Positions 1 through 8,897 of a stretch of DNA of 64,000 bases are shown in pieces (positions within the stretch are counted from its first letter, which is position 1; the number at the start of each line of letters is the position of its first letter). The translations under genes and the position numbers were made by a program. The notes under the pieces were generated by a model, which worked only from the letters and a program-made list of their open reading frames with translations, did not search any database and was not told the DNA's origin. The DNA comes from JACDAN01 sp963801855 (lineage in GTDB: Bacteria > Actinomycetota > Thermoleophilia > Gaiellales > Gaiellaceae), in contig CAWDGK010000004.1 of NCBI GenBank assembly GCA_963801855.1, positions 295,851 to 359,850 on the forward strand, written 5' to 3'.

Positions 1-2
1 GG

Positions 3-578
3 ATCACTCGCGACCGCGGCTCCGAGGTGGTCATGTCGACCCGGGTTCCAGCCGGGATCTCTGCGCTGGAGGCTCTCAGGCGCAGGGCGGAGGTCGAGAC
101 CCGGTACGGCGGCCGCTTCGTCCAGTCGATCGAGGGCATCGAGGGCGACGTCTCGCAACAGCACGACTGGTTCTGGTTCGTGAACGGCTACGAGGGGGAC
201 CTCAGCGCGGTGGACTATCGGCTCCACGAGGGCGACGTCCTCTGGTGGGATCACCGCTCCTGGGAGGGGCAGATGCGGCAGCCGGTCGTCGTCGGCGCCT
301 TCCCGGAGCCGTTCCTCCATGGCTGGGGCGGAAGGGCGCGGCCGGTCGTCGTGGAGGGAGCTGGTCCCTCCCTGCGCCGCCGCCTGACGACGCTCGTCGC
401 GCCGGATGCGAGCACGAGCGGCGACCCGAACCGTCTCGTCGTCGTCGACGGTGCCGGGCTACGTGCACGGCTCCGCGGCTCGCCCGGCGATCCCGTCGTC
501 TTCGAGCTGGGTCGTGAGACGGCCGAACGGCTACTCGAGGAGCCGTCGCTCCTCCGCTACCGGTACGAGCTGCCTTGA
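3..578 (+). CDS. DUF4430 (transcobalamin beta-domain-like) protein, 5' partial
   Basis: The frame is open to the left edge, so the N-terminus (probably a signal or lipoprotein peptide) is missing; the first in-window start is a GTG at 27. The visible part starts ITRDRGSEV and carries the DUF4430 core: a VPAGISALEALRR segment, the aromatic WFWFVNG motif and a GDVLWWDHRSW turn. DUF4430 is the fold of the beta domain of vertebrate transcobalamin and intrinsic factor. About 80 further residues follow the core. It overlaps the ECF T-subunit start by 4 nt, so it is the first visible gene of the transporter operon. I infer an extracytoplasmic ligand-capturing (probably corrinoid) role; ligand identity is not visible in the sequence. 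Confidence 0.75.
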   Translation: MTRDRGSEVVMSTRVPAGISALEALRRRAEVETRYGGRFVQSIEGIEGDVSQQHDWFWFVNGYEGDLSAVDYRLHEGDVLWWDHRSWEGQMRQPVVVGAFPEPFLHGWGGRARPVVVEGAGPSLRRRLTTLVAPDASTSGDPNRLVVVDGAGLRARLRGSPGDPVVFELGRETAERLLEEPSLLRYRYELP

Positions 579-1273
579 GCCCTGCTCCCGCAGCCCTCCT
601 GCTCGCGGCCTTGGCAGCCGCCGCCCTCCTGGCGGACCGGACGATCTCGGTCGCCGTGATCGCCGCCGTCCTCCTCGTCGTCTGCTTCCGAGCGCCGCGG
701 CGGCGGCGCCGGCCCTATCTCGTGGGCATTCTCGGCTCGGGCCTCGTCCTCTTCCTCGTCAGCCCGCTCGTATCGCGCTACGGGGGGATCGTGTACTGGG
801 AGGGGCCGTCGATTCCCGTGCTCGGCAGGTTGGACGTCACGAGCGAGGAGCTCGACGAGGCGCTCTTCCAGGCTCTCCGACTTGTTGCGGTCGGCCTGGC
901 GTTTGCCGCCTACGCGCTCCTCCTCGACCAGGACCGGTTGCTCCTCGCCGGCGGAAAGCTCCGCCGCTCCGTCCTCGCCGTTGCGCTCGCAACCCGGCTC
1001 GTTCCGACGCTGGAACGGGACGCGACAGGCTTGGCGGAAGCGCTGCGGGGACGTGGCGTCGCGGTCGCGGGGTTGCGCGGCCACGCTCGCCTGCTCTCGC
1101 CGCTCGTCGCCGGGTCGCTGGAGCGCTCGCTGAACCTCGCCGAGTCCATGGAGGCTCGTGGGTTCGGTCGACCGGGCCGGACGAGAGCGCCCTCGCCGTC
1201 GTGGGGTCCGCTCGACCGGCTTGCCGTGGCTGCCGCCCTGATCGTCGTGACCGGAGGCGTCCTGTGGCTCTAG
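575..1273 (+). CDS. ECF transporter T component (CbiQ/EcfT-like)
   Basis: A 232-residue membrane protein with four to five hydrophobic segments (about residues 5-40, 48-68, 100-120 and a C-terminal one at 210-232). Between them is a cytoplasmic stretch with SMEARGFGRPGRT, the Arg-Gly signature by which EcfT couples to the ATPases; a related RGRGV sits slightly upstream. The TTG start overlaps the preceding stop (TTGA) and the gene overlaps the ATPase by 10 nt, indicating translational coupling. In ECF transporters the T subunit transmits ATP-driven motion to the substrate-binding S subunit. Length fits the family. Confidence 0.8.
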   Translation: MSPAPAALLLAALAAAALLADRTISVAVIAAVLLVVCFRAPRRRRRPYLVGILGSGLVLFLVSPLVSRYGGIVYWEGPSIPVLGRLDVTSEELDEALFQALRLVAVGLAFAAYALLLDQDRLLLAGGKLRRSVLAVALATRLVPTLERDATGLAEALRGRGVAVAGLRGHARLLSPLVAGSLERSLNLAESMEARGFGRPGRTRAPSPSWGPLDRLAVAAALIVVTGGVLWL

Positions 1274-2613
1274 CGCGGACCGAAGGGCTCACCTACGCCT
1301 ACCCGGGTGCTTCGCGACCCGCCCTCCGGGAGGTCTCGCTCGAGGTCGGCGCCGGCGAGCTCGTCTGCCTGCTCGGCTCGTCGGGATCCGGCAAGTCGAC
1401 GCTTCTTCGTGCGCTTGCCGGGCTCATCCCGCACTTCCACGGGGGCTCGTTCTCGGGTCGAGTGGAGATCGCGGGACTCGATACACGCCGCGCGAGGCCC
1501 GGCGACCTGGCGGGCGACGTCGCGACCGTCTTCCAGGACCCTGAGGATCAGGTCGTCTTCACTGGAGTCCAGTCCGAGGTGCAGTTCGGGCTCGAGAACC
1601 TCGGCGTGCGACCGGCGCAGATCGAAGCTCGAGCGTCTGAGGCCCTCCGGAGCCTCGGAGCGGACCACCTGGCCGGCCGGCGCACCGACGAGCTGTCGGC
1701 GGGAGAGCTGCAGCGTGTCTGCGTCGCATCGGCGCTCGCCCTGCGCCCGCAACTCCTCCTCCTGGACGAGCCGACGTCTCAGCTCGACGCCGAGGCTGCC
1801 GAGTCGCTGCTCGACAGGGCCACCGAGCTCGACTGTGCCGTCGTGATCTCGGAGCAGCGCCCGGCGCTGCCGCTCGAGCGCTGCGACCGCGTGATCTTCC
1901 TGGAAGGCGGCCAGGTGGTCCTGGACGCCGGCCGCGAGGACGCACTCGACTGGCTGGCTTCCGAGCACCCGGCCTACCTCGACCACGAGCTCGTCCACGC
2001 AGAGGTGGACGAGCCGGACGGGGATGTCCTCTGCCGCGTCGCCCGTGCGTCGTTCACGTACGGCGAGAGGGTCGTCTCGGTCCCGGACCTGACGGTGCGG
2101 CGCGGCGAGATCGTCGCGCTTCGTGGCGGCAACGGCTCGGGCAAGACCACCCTCGCGAAGCTGGCTACGGGCCTGCTCGAGCCGGCGAGCGGCGAGGTGT
2201 ACCGGCGCGGCCGACCCGCCTATCTGAGCCAGGATCCTGGCCGGTACGTCGTCGCCGAACGCGTCGACGAAGAGGTGGCGCTCGGCGTTGCCGGCGATCT
2301 CGACCGTGCGAGGCGCGCGCTCGGACTCGTAGGTCTCGACGGGCTGGACGCGCGCCATCCCCGCGACCTCTCCAGCGGAGAACGTGAGCGGCTCGGGCTC
2401 GCCGCCGTCCTCGTGACCGAACCGGATCTCCTCGTCCTCGACGAGCCGACGAGGGGGATGGATCCCGAGCGGAAAGTCGAGCTCGCGGAGCTCCTCAGGG
2501 CGCAGGCGGAGGGACGCGGGACGCTCGTCGTCACTCACGACTCGGTGTTCGCGGCGGACGTCGCCGACCGCATCGTGAGCTCGACGCCGGACCGGGAGCT
2601 CGCTCATGCCTAG
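1264..2613 (+). CDS. ECF transporter ATP-binding protein, two fused ABC domains (EcfA1/A2, CbiO-like)
   Basis: The 449-residue protein starts with GTG at 1264, inside the end of the T-subunit gene; the reading frame stays open much further upstream, but only from here does it match ABC sequence. Domain 1 has Walker A GSSGSGKST, Q-loop VFQDPEDQ, signature LSAGELQR and Walker B LLLLDEPTSQLD. Domain 2 has Walker A GGNGSGKTT, signature LSSGERERL and Walker B LLVLDEPTRGMD. The VFQDPEDQ Q-loop is typical of ECF ATPases. Both cassettes look catalytically complete, so one polypeptide supplies the whole A1A2 pair. It ends overlapping the S-subunit start by 8 nt. Confidence 0.9.
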   Translation: MALARTEGLTYAYPGASRPALREVSLEVGAGELVCLLGSSGSGKSTLLRALAGLIPHFHGGSFSGRVEIAGLDTRRARPGDLAGDVATVFQDPEDQVVFTGVQSEVQFGLENLGVRPAQIEARASEALRSLGADHLAGRRTDELSAGELQRVCVASALALRPQLLLLDEPTSQLDAEAAESLLDRATELDCAVVISEQRPALPLERCDRVIFLEGGQVVLDAGREDALDWLASEHPAYLDHELVHAEVDEPDGDVLCRVARASFTYGERVVSVPDLTVRRGEIVALRGGNGSGKTTLAKLATGLLEPASGEVYRRGRPAYLSQDPGRYVVAERVDEEVALGVAGDLDRARRALGLVGLDGLDARHPRDLSSGERERLGLAAVLVTEPDLLVLDEPTRGMDPERKVELAELLRAQAEGRGTLVVTHDSVFAADVADRIVSSTPDRELAHA

Positions 2614-3280
2614 GGGAGTCCTGCTGGCGAGTGCGGGAGTCGCATTTGCGGCCGGTGCCTGGGCGGCCCGTTCTCCCGAGGACGCAGGCCTCTCGCTCCT
2701 GCTCGTCGCGTTCGCGCTGGTGGCGGTCGGTTTCGCCTGGCTCGAGTCCGGTACAGGCTCCGCGAAGGAGATCGCGCTCGTGGCAGTGCTCGGAGGGGTC
2801 GCGGGGGCGGGGCGGGTGCTTTTCGCTGCGGTTCCGGGTGTTCAGCCGGTCACCGTCGTGGTCGTCGCGGCCGGAGCAGCGCTCGGGGCGCGGGTCGGGT
2901 TTGCCGTTGGCGCGGTCGCCGCGCTCGTGTCGAACTTCTATCTCGGACAGGGAATCTGGACGCCGTGGCAGATGCTGGCGTGGGGAGGATGCGGCGTTGC
3001 CGGAGCGCTCACGGCGGGACTGATCCGCCACCGCTTCGCGTTCGCAGCTCTCTGCTTCGCGCTCGGGTTCGCCTTCAGCAGCGCGATGGACTTCTGGCAC
3101 TGGTACGCGTTCTGGCCTCACACCTGGGAAGCGCTCGCGATCGTCTTCGGCCGGGGTGTTCCGTTCAGCCTTGCTCACGCACTGGGGAACGTGGTCTTCG
3201 CGCTCGTCATCGGTCCCGAGCTTCGCCGGTTGCTGGAGCGGTACGGACGACGGCTCCGGGTGGAGATCGCATGGGCCTGA
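2606..3280 (+). CDS. ECF transporter S component (substrate-binding membrane subunit)
   Basis: A 224-residue, very hydrophobic protein with about six membrane segments. The pattern GALGARVGFAVGAVAALVSN-FYLGQGIWTPWQM is typical of ECF S components: a small-residue-rich helix followed by an aromatic substrate loop. A late SAMDFWHWYAFWPH stretch is distinctive of actinobacterial subtypes. It overlaps the fused ATPase by 8 nt and the downstream alpha/alpha repeat protein by 10 nt. Substrate cannot be read from sequence alone; the DUF4430 and alpha/alpha-barrel neighbours suggest cobalamin or a related corrinoid. Confidence 0.75.
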   Translation: MPRGVLLASAGVAFAAGAWAARSPEDAGLSLLLVAFALVAVGFAWLESGTGSAKEIALVAVLGGVAGAGRVLFAAVPGVQPVTVVVVAAGAALGARVGFAVGAVAALVSNFYLGQGIWTPWQMLAWGGCGVAGALTAGLIRHRFAFAALCFALGFAFSSAMDFWHWYAFWPHTWEALAIVFGRGVPFSLAHALGNVVFALVIGPELRRLLERYGRRLRVEIAWA

Positions 3281-4065
3281 AGCTGGCCGTCGTCGCGCTC
3301 GCGGCCTCTGCTGCCATCGCGCCGGCCGATTATCTGGCGGGCCGCCAGCAGGCGGATGGAGGCTTCGCCGAGCCCGGATCTCACTCTGATCCGGCGCTGA
3401 CCGCCTGGGCGGTGCTCGGCCTTCATGCAGCGGGAACGCGACCGGCTCGCCCGGCCGCCGCCTATCTCCGAGCGGCTCCGATCCAGGACACGACGGACCT
3501 CGCGCTCCGCGTGCTGGCGCTCCGGGCGCTAGGAGAGAACACCGACGTCCTCGCCGCCCGCCTCGAGCGCCAGCGAAGGCCCGACGGGCGCATCGGCTCG
3601 CTCGTCAACTCGACGATCTGGAGCGTGATCGCCCTCGACCGGCCCGGAAAGCCGGCGATCCGCTATCTCCTCCGCCAGCAGCGTCCTTCGGGCGGCTGGT
3701 CGTGGGCGCCGAAAGGGGCTCCCGACTCGAACGACACCGCGGCCGCGATCCAGGCTCTGCGCAAAGCGGGAGTGCGAGGCCGGCCGATCCGGCGCGGCCT
3801 CGCGTACCTCAGGACGCTGACCGCGAAAGACGGCGGCGTGCGCCTGGTGCGGGGCCGGGAGCCGGACGCGCAGTCGACGGCCTGGGCGATCCAGGCCCAC
3901 CTTGCCGCCGGTCAGCGACCACCTGCAGCCGCGTTTCGCTTCCTCGCCTCACTCAAGCGGCCGGACGGGAGCTACCGCTACAGCCGGCGATACGCGGTCA
4001 CACCTGCGATCGTGACCGCGCAGGTGCTGCCCGCGCTCGCGCGCAGGCAGCACCCTCTGCGCTGA
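3271..4065 (+). CDS. Secreted prenyltransferase/squalene-cyclase-like repeat protein (transcobalamin alpha-domain-like)
   Basis: A 264-residue protein with a hydrophobic leader (MGLKLAVVALAASAAIAPA) and then repeated alpha/alpha units of the form Q(Q/R)-DGGF or GGWSW: RQQADGGFAE, RQRRPDGRIG, RQQRPSGGWSW, TAKDGGV, KRPDGSYRYS, separated by T-AW-I-AL helices. This is the alpha6/alpha6 toroid shared by terpenoid cyclases and by the cobalamin-binding alpha domain of intrinsic factor. The DxDD and DDxxD catalytic motifs of cyclases and prenyltransferases are not evident, so a binding role is more likely than catalysis. ATG at 3271 overlaps the S-component stop by 10 nt. It is the last gene of the operon; its stop abuts the convergent MFS stop. 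Confidence 0.7.
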   Translation: MGLKLAVVALAASAAIAPADYLAGRQQADGGFAEPGSHSDPALTAWAVLGLHAAGTRPARPAAAYLRAAPIQDTTDLALRVLALRALGENTDVLAARLERQRRPDGRIGSLVNSTIWSVIALDRPGKPAIRYLLRQQRPSGGWSWAPKGAPDSNDTAAAIQALRKAGVRGRPIRRGLAYLRTLTAKDGGVRLVRGREPDAQSTAWAIQAHLAAGQRPPAAAFRFLASLKRPDGSYRYSRRYAVTPAIVTAQVLPALARRQHPLR

Positions 4066-5506
4066 CTAGGCGGTATCGAGCGCTGGAACTGCCTCGACCG
4101 ATTCCTCGGTGAGGTCCTTGCTGCGGACGAGGACGAGCGAGGCGACGATGCCGACCGCCGAGATGATCGCGGCGCCGATGAACGCTGCCTCGAACCCGTC
4201 GGTCAGAGCGAGCGCCGGTGCGGTTCCACTCGCTATGGCGCTCTCGGTGGTCGAGGTCGCGACCGCCGACAGGGCGGCGATGCCGAGTGCGCCGCCGATC
4301 TGCTGCGAGGTGTTGATCAGACCCGATGCCAGACCGGCCTCGGACTCCTTGACTCCGGCGAGTGCCGCGATCGAGATCGACACGAACGAGAAGCCCATTC
4401 CGATCGAGACCAGCAGGAACCCGGGGAGGAGGTCGCCGAGGTACGAGCCGCCGACGTCCACCTGCGTGAAGTAGAGGAGCCCGACGGTCAGGAAGGACAT
4501 CCCGGCGACGAGCACCGGCTTGACGCCGACACGGGTAACGAGTTGCGCGGCGAGCGCCGACCAGAGGATCGCGGTGCCGGCGACCGCGAGGTAGCCGAGA
4601 CCTGTCCGCAGAGGCGAGTAGCCCAGCACCTGCTGCATGTAGAGCGTCAGCATCAGGAACATCGCGAAGAGCGCAGTCCCGAGGATCAATCCGGCGACGT
4701 TTGCTCCCACGAGCGTCGGGAGGCGGAAGATCGAGAACGGCATGAGCGGCTGGCTGGCGCGGGCCTCCCAGGCGAGGAAACCGGCAAGCAGCGCCCCTGA
4801 AGCCACGAAGAGGCCGATCGTCTCGGCCGAGCTCCAGCCGTAGTCGTTTGCCTGCGTGATCGCATACACGAGCACGGTCAACCCGCTGGTGACGAGGACT
4901 GCGCCTGGAACGTCGAAGCTCCGGGCGTCGTCGTCACGGCTCTCACCGAGCAGGATCGGAGCAAGGACGAAGCCGAGCGCACCGATCGGCACGTTGATGA
5001 AGAAGATCCATTCCCAGCTGAGCAGGTCGGTGAGGATCCCGCCCATCAGCACACCGGCAACGGCGCCGAACGCTCCGACGGCGCCCCAGACTCCGAGGGC
5101 GGTGTTCCGTTCCTTGCCCTCCTGGAAGGTCGTCGTGAGGATCGAGAGGGCAGCCGGCGAGATGATTGCCGCGCCGAGACCCTGCAGCGCGCGTGCTGCG
5201 ATCAACGAGGCTCTCGCTCCAGGCAAGGCCGGCGAGCAGTGAAGCGACCGTGAACACGACGATTCCCGCCAGGAAGATGCGCCGCCGGCCGAGCAGGTCG
5301 GCCGCGCGTCCACCCAGCAGCAGGAAGCCGCCGAAGAAGAGTGCGTAGGCGCTGATCACCCACTGCAGGTTCTCCTGCGAGAACCCGAGGTCGTCCTTGA
5401 TCGACGGCAGCGCCACGTTCACGACTGCGATGTCGAGCACGACCATGAACTGCACCAGGGCGAGGAGCGCCAAGGCGAGCCACTTGTTCCGTTCCTTTGC
5501 GACCAT
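4066..5506 (-). CDS. MFS drug exporter, DHA2/EmrB-QacA family (frameshifted)
   Basis: Two reading frames join into a 479-residue, roughly 14-helix exporter. The N-terminal part (from ATG at 5506) has the DIAVVNVALPSIKDDLG motif of DHA2 exporters and the loop motif GGRAADLLGRRR; the rest, in another frame, continues ARALQGLGAAIISPAALS and ITQANDYGW. One extra base near 5212-5216, within a CTCTC run, breaks the frame. Removing it restores LAWSEASLIAARALQG, so this is probably a sequencing error rather than a pseudogene. It is transcribed divergently from an HxlR regulator, which likely controls it. The substrate is unknown but is probably a hydrophobic drug or metabolite. Confidence 0.85.
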
Positions 5507-5537
5507 TTCTGCGTCCCTTTCTCCGTTTGCGCTTCCG

Positions 5538-5603
5538 AAAGTACAGGAAGGACTTTCACTTCGCAAGTACGAACTATGCAAACGCAAGTAGGATCGGTAC
5601 AAT
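5538..5603. promoter_or_regulatory. Divergent promoter/operator between MFS exporter and HxlR regulator
   Basis: On the minus strand TTGCGA (5566-5561), a 17-nt spacer and TACTTT (5543-5538) form a plausible promoter for the exporter. On the plus strand TACAAT (5598-5603) lies only 7 nt before the regulator ATG, suggesting a leaderless or nearly leaderless transcript. An 8-nt direct repeat CGCAAGTA occurs at 5562-5569 and 5583-5590 and overlaps the exporter -35. It is a candidate binding site for the HxlR protein. Confidence 0.45.
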
Positions 5604-5610
5604 TCCGCCC

Positions 5611-6285
5611 ATGGCCCGTCCGTATCTGCAGTACTGCCCCGTGGCCCACTCGCTCGAGCTCGTCGGCGAGCGGTGGTCGCTGCTGATCGTCCGGGATCTC
5701 TTGAAGGGCCCGAAGCGCTACAGCGACCTGATCGCCGGCCTGCCCGGTCTCGGGACGAACATCCTCGCCGGCCGCCTCAAGGAGCTCGAGGAGGGTGGCG
5801 TCGTGCAGAAGCGAAAGCTGCCGCCGCCCGCGAACGTGAACGTCTACGAGCTGACGGAGTACGGCACCGGCCTCCAGGAGGTCATCGCCGCTCTCGGCCG
5901 CTGGGGCTTCAGGTCACTCGGGCCTCCGCCGGCCGACTGCCCGATGCCGGAGGGCTGGCTCGTCCAGGGCGCGAAGACGCTGTTCGACCCTGTGCGCGCG
6001 AAGGGGCTCGACGAGAGCTACGAGGTTCGCTGCGGCGACGAGATTGCCACGATTCGCGTCTCGGCCGGCGCGATCGATGCCACGACCGGCGGCTCGGACG
6101 ACGTCGACGCGGTTCTCGAGCTCGACGTCGGCACGCTGTTCGCGCTGGCCACCGGGAACATGGAGCCGAACGACGCCATCGCGCATGGGCTCGCCCGCGT
6201 CGAGGGCGATGCCGAGGCGCTGGGGCGGTTCGTCTCGATCTTCGACCCCGAGGGCTACTCGGACGAGTCCGAGGCCGCCGCCTAA
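5611..6285 (+). CDS. HxlR-family transcriptional regulator with C-terminal SCP2-like domain
   Basis: A 224-residue protein. Residues about 8-95 are an HxlR winged helix: YCPVAHSLELVGERWSLLIV with the conserved early cysteine, then RYSDLIAGLPGLGTNILAGR. The C-terminal half resembles the SCP2 sterol-carrier-like domain found fused to HxlR proteins in Actinobacteria (VLELDVGTLFALATG, then a closing helix). The shorter ATG at 5611 is chosen over upstream starts because it matches HxlR N-termini. Divergent from an MFS exporter, it is probably a local ligand- or redox-responsive regulator of that exporter. Confidence 0.85.
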   Translation: MARPYLQYCPVAHSLELVGERWSLLIVRDLLKGPKRYSDLIAGLPGLGTNILAGRLKELEEGGVVQKRKLPPPANVNVYELTEYGTGLQEVIAALGRWGFRSLGPPPADCPMPEGWLVQGAKTLFDPVRAKGLDESYEVRCGDEIATIRVSAGAIDATTGGSDDVDAVLELDVGTLFALATGNMEPNDAIAHGLARVEGDAEALGRFVSIFDPEGYSDESEAAA

Positions 6286-6288
6286 CCG

Positions 6289-6669
6289 TCAGTCGGCGTC
6301 GAGGTCCCGGATGAACGCCTTCGGGCTCGCGAGAGAACCGTCCCGGCCGACATAACCGTCCTTGGCGCCGACGACGAGCATCACGAGCTCGTCGGGCCCG
6401 GGATTCGTGAGGCGGCGCGGAGTCGTGGACTCGACATGGAGGAGCCCGCCGGGGCCGAGCTCGACCCGTTCGTCGGGCAGATCGAAGATCACGCGACCCT
6501 TGTGGACGAAATAGAGCTCGTCCTGCTCCTCGTGGTAGTGGGGCCGTCCGACGACGCCAGGCTGGATGACGAGAACGTTCGCGCCGAAGGCGGTGATCCC
6601 GAGCGCTTGCCGCACCTTGCGGAAGGTGTCGTCTCCGAGCTCGTCGACCGTCGTGTGCGCGTAGCCCAC
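6289..6669 (-). CDS. Cupin-domain protein
   Basis: A small single-domain beta-barrel protein with cupin motif 1 (PHYHEEQDELYFVHKG, metal ligands His-His-Glu) and motif 2 (PGGLLHVESTTPRRL). I take the GTG at 6669 (V-G-Y-A-H) as start because the upstream extension to an ATG at 6732 is Arg/Gly-rich and looks non-coding, and it would nearly abut the divergent pcrA start; the longer form cannot be excluded. Substrate unknown. It is convergent with the HxlR regulator gene. Confidence 0.7.
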   Translation of the reverse strand: MGYAHTTVDELGDDTFRKVRQALGITAFGANVLVIQPGVVGRPHYHEEQDELYFVHKGRVIFDLPDERVELGPGGLLHVESTTPRRLTNPGPDELVMLVVGAKDGYVGRDGSLASPKAFIRDLDAD

Positions 6670-6740
6670 GACCGTGACGCTACCACCGTCACCTGGGCGG
6701 TCTGGCCTGCGTCTGTGACCCCTCGCTAGCATCGACCGGC

Positions 6741-8897
6741 ATGGCGGTCGCCTCCCCAGAGACCTATCTCGCAGACCTGAACGCCGCCCAGCGGGACGCC
6801 GTCCTGCACACGGAGGGGCCCCTCCTCGTCATCGCAGGGGCCGGTTCCGGCAAGACGCGCGTCCTCACCCACCGGGTCGCGCACCTGATCTCGGCGACGG
6901 GCGTGCAGCCGAACGAGATCCTCGCGATCACCTTCACGAACAAGGCGGCAGCCGAAATGCGTTCGCGCCTCGAAGACCTCCTGCCGGAGGTCGCGCGCCG
7001 CATCTGGATCCTCACGTTTCACGCAGCCTGCGGCCGAATCCTGCGGCGTGAAGCGCCCCGGCTCGGGTACCGGACGAACTTCACGATCTACGACCAGGCC
7101 GACCAGGTGCGCCTCGTCAAGCAGTGCCTCGAGGAGCTCGAGCGCGACCCGAAGCGCTTCGTCCCACGCGGGATCCACGACCAGATCTCGACCGCCAAGA
7201 ACCAGCTGGTCGACCCGGGCGAGTACAAGAAGCGGGTCGAGTCGTTCTACGACCAGACGGTCGCCGACGCCTACGAGCTCTACCAGCGGCGCCTCTTCGC
7301 GGCGAACGCGGTCGACTTCGACGACCTCCTGATGCTCACCGTTCAGGTTCTGGAGCGGTTCCCGGAGGCCCGAGAGCGGTGGCAGAAGGCCTTCCGCTAC
7401 GTCCTCGTCGACGAGTACCAGGACACGAACCACGCCCAGTACCGGCTGCTCCAGCTGCTCGCTGACAAGCACCGGAACGTCTGCGTGGTCGGCGACCCCG
7501 ATCAGTCGATCTACGCCTTCCGTGGTGCCGACATCCGCAACATCCTCGAGTTCGAGCGCGACTTCGGCGAGACCAAGACGATCCCGCTCGAGCAGAACTA
7601 CCGCTCCACCAACCTGATCCTCCGCGCCGCGAACACCGTCATCTCGCAGAACAGCGAGCGGAAGCCGAAGAACCTCTGGTCCGACCTCGGCGACGGCGAT
7701 CCCGTCCGCGTCCTCGAGGTGGAGGACGAGCACGCGGAAGCTCGCTGGGTCGCCTCCGAGATCGCCGGGCTCGTCGACCAGGGGATGAACGGCAGCGAGG
7801 TCGCGGTCTTCTACCGGACGAACGCGCAGTCGCGGGTGCTGGAGGACGTGCTCGTGCGGAGCGAGATCCCCTACCAGGTGATCGGCGGGCCGCGGTTCTA
7901 CGAGCGGGCCGAGGTGAAGGACGCCATCGCCTACCTCCAGGTGATCGACAACCCGTACGACGCCGTCAGCCTGCAGCGGATCGCGAACCGGCCCCGGCGC
8001 GGCATCGGCGACGCGTCGCTTGCGCGGCTGCAGACCTATGCCGACGGCCACGGTTTCTCGCTCTGGGAAGCACTCGAGTTCCCGGAGGAGGCGGGGCTCG
8101 GTCCCGCTCAGGCTCGCGCCGTGACCGCCGTCCGCAACCTCCTCCTGTCTCTCCAGGCGGGTGCCCTCGAGCTCCCCGTGGACGAGCTCGTCGAACGGAC
8201 GCTCGAACGCAGTGGCTACATGGACTCGCTGGAAGCCGAGCGGACGATCGAGGCGCAGGGCCGCATGGAGAACCTCCACGAGCTGATCGGCGTCGCCCAG
8301 GAGTACCAGGCTGCCGCGGAGGCACCCTCGCTCTCGACGTTCCTCCAGGAGATCTCGCTCTTCTCCGACCAGGACAACCTGCGCGACCAGCAGAGCCTCG
8401 TGACGCTGATGACGCTCCACAACGCGAAGGGCCTCGAGTTCCGCGCCGTCTTCATGATCGGAATGGAGGAGGGGATCTTCCCGCACTCCCGCTCGCTCGA
8501 GGAGAACAGCCTCGAGGAAGAGCGGCGGCTTGCCTACGTGGGGATGACGCGGGCGCGCGAGCAGTTGACGCTGACCCACGCGGCCGGGCGTTCGCTGTAC
8601 GGATCGCGGAATTACAACCTTCCGTCCCGGTTCCTCGACGAGCTCCCGCAGGAGGAGATCCACCGGGAGCGGCTTCGTCCGTCGTCGTGGTCCGGCTACG
8701 GGGCGCCGATGGCGAAGGTTCAGCCCCGCGGAGACGCGCCACAGCTCTCGACGGGCGACTCGGTGCGGCACTCGACCCTCGGCGAGGGAATCGTGACCGC
8801 CGTCGAGCCCGGTGGCGTCGTCAGCGTCCGCTTCGCGGGTGAAGGCACAGACCGCCGCCTCGTCCTCGACTACGCGCCTCTGGAAAAGATCGCGTGA
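6741..8897 (+). CDS. pcrA: UvrD/PcrA-type ATP-dependent DNA helicase
   Basis: A 718-residue superfamily-1A helicase with all motifs: Walker A AGAGSGKT (near residue 35), motif Ia TFTNKAAAEM, motif II DEYQDTN, motif III VVGDPDQSIYAFRGA, motif IV LEQNYRS, motif V TLHNAKGLEF and motif VI RRLAYVGMTRAR. The C-terminal tail (VRHSTLGEGIV ... VSVRFAGEG) is the PcrA/UvrD RNA-polymerase-interaction type. It acts in nucleotide excision repair, replication and removal of recombinase filaments. No frameshift. It ends in a GTGA overlap with the GNAT gene. Confidence 0.95.
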   Translation: MAVASPETYLADLNAAQRDAVLHTEGPLLVIAGAGSGKTRVLTHRVAHLISATGVQPNEILAITFTNKAAAEMRSRLEDLLPEVARRIWILTFHAACGRILRREAPRLGYRTNFTIYDQADQVRLVKQCLEELERDPKRFVPRGIHDQISTAKNQLVDPGEYKKRVESFYDQTVADAYELYQRRLFAANAVDFDDLLMLTVQVLERFPEARERWQKAFRYVLVDEYQDTNHAQYRLLQLLADKHRNVCVVGDPDQSIYAFRGADIRNILEFERDFGETKTIPLEQNYRSTNLILRAANTVISQNSERKPKNLWSDLGDGDPVRVLEVEDEHAEARWVASEIAGLVDQGMNGSEVAVFYRTNAQSRVLEDVLVRSEIPYQVIGGPRFYERAEVKDAIAYLQVIDNPYDAVSLQRIANRPRRGIGDASLARLQTYADGHGFSLWEALEFPEEAGLGPAQARAVTAVRNLLLSLQAGALELPVDELVERTLERSGYMDSLEAERTIEAQGRMENLHELIGVAQEYQAAAEAPSLSTFLQEISLFSDQDNLRDQQSLVTLMTLHNAKGLEFRAVFMIGMEEGIFPHSRSLEENSLEEERRLAYVGMTRAREQLTLTHAAGRSLYGSRNYNLPSRFLDELPQEEIHRERLRPSSWSGYGAPMAKVQPRGDAPQLSTGDSVRHSTLGEGIVTAVEPGGVVSVRFAGEGTDRRLVLDYAPLEKIA

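Noticed and set aside
6726..8771. A 681-codon open frame antisense to pcrA, and similar long antisense frames over the ABC ATPase (1270-2607), thrS, pheT and E1alpha.
   Set aside because: Typical of high-GC DNA. Their translations are Arg/Glu/Val-rich without domains, whereas the sense strand encodes conserved proteins.
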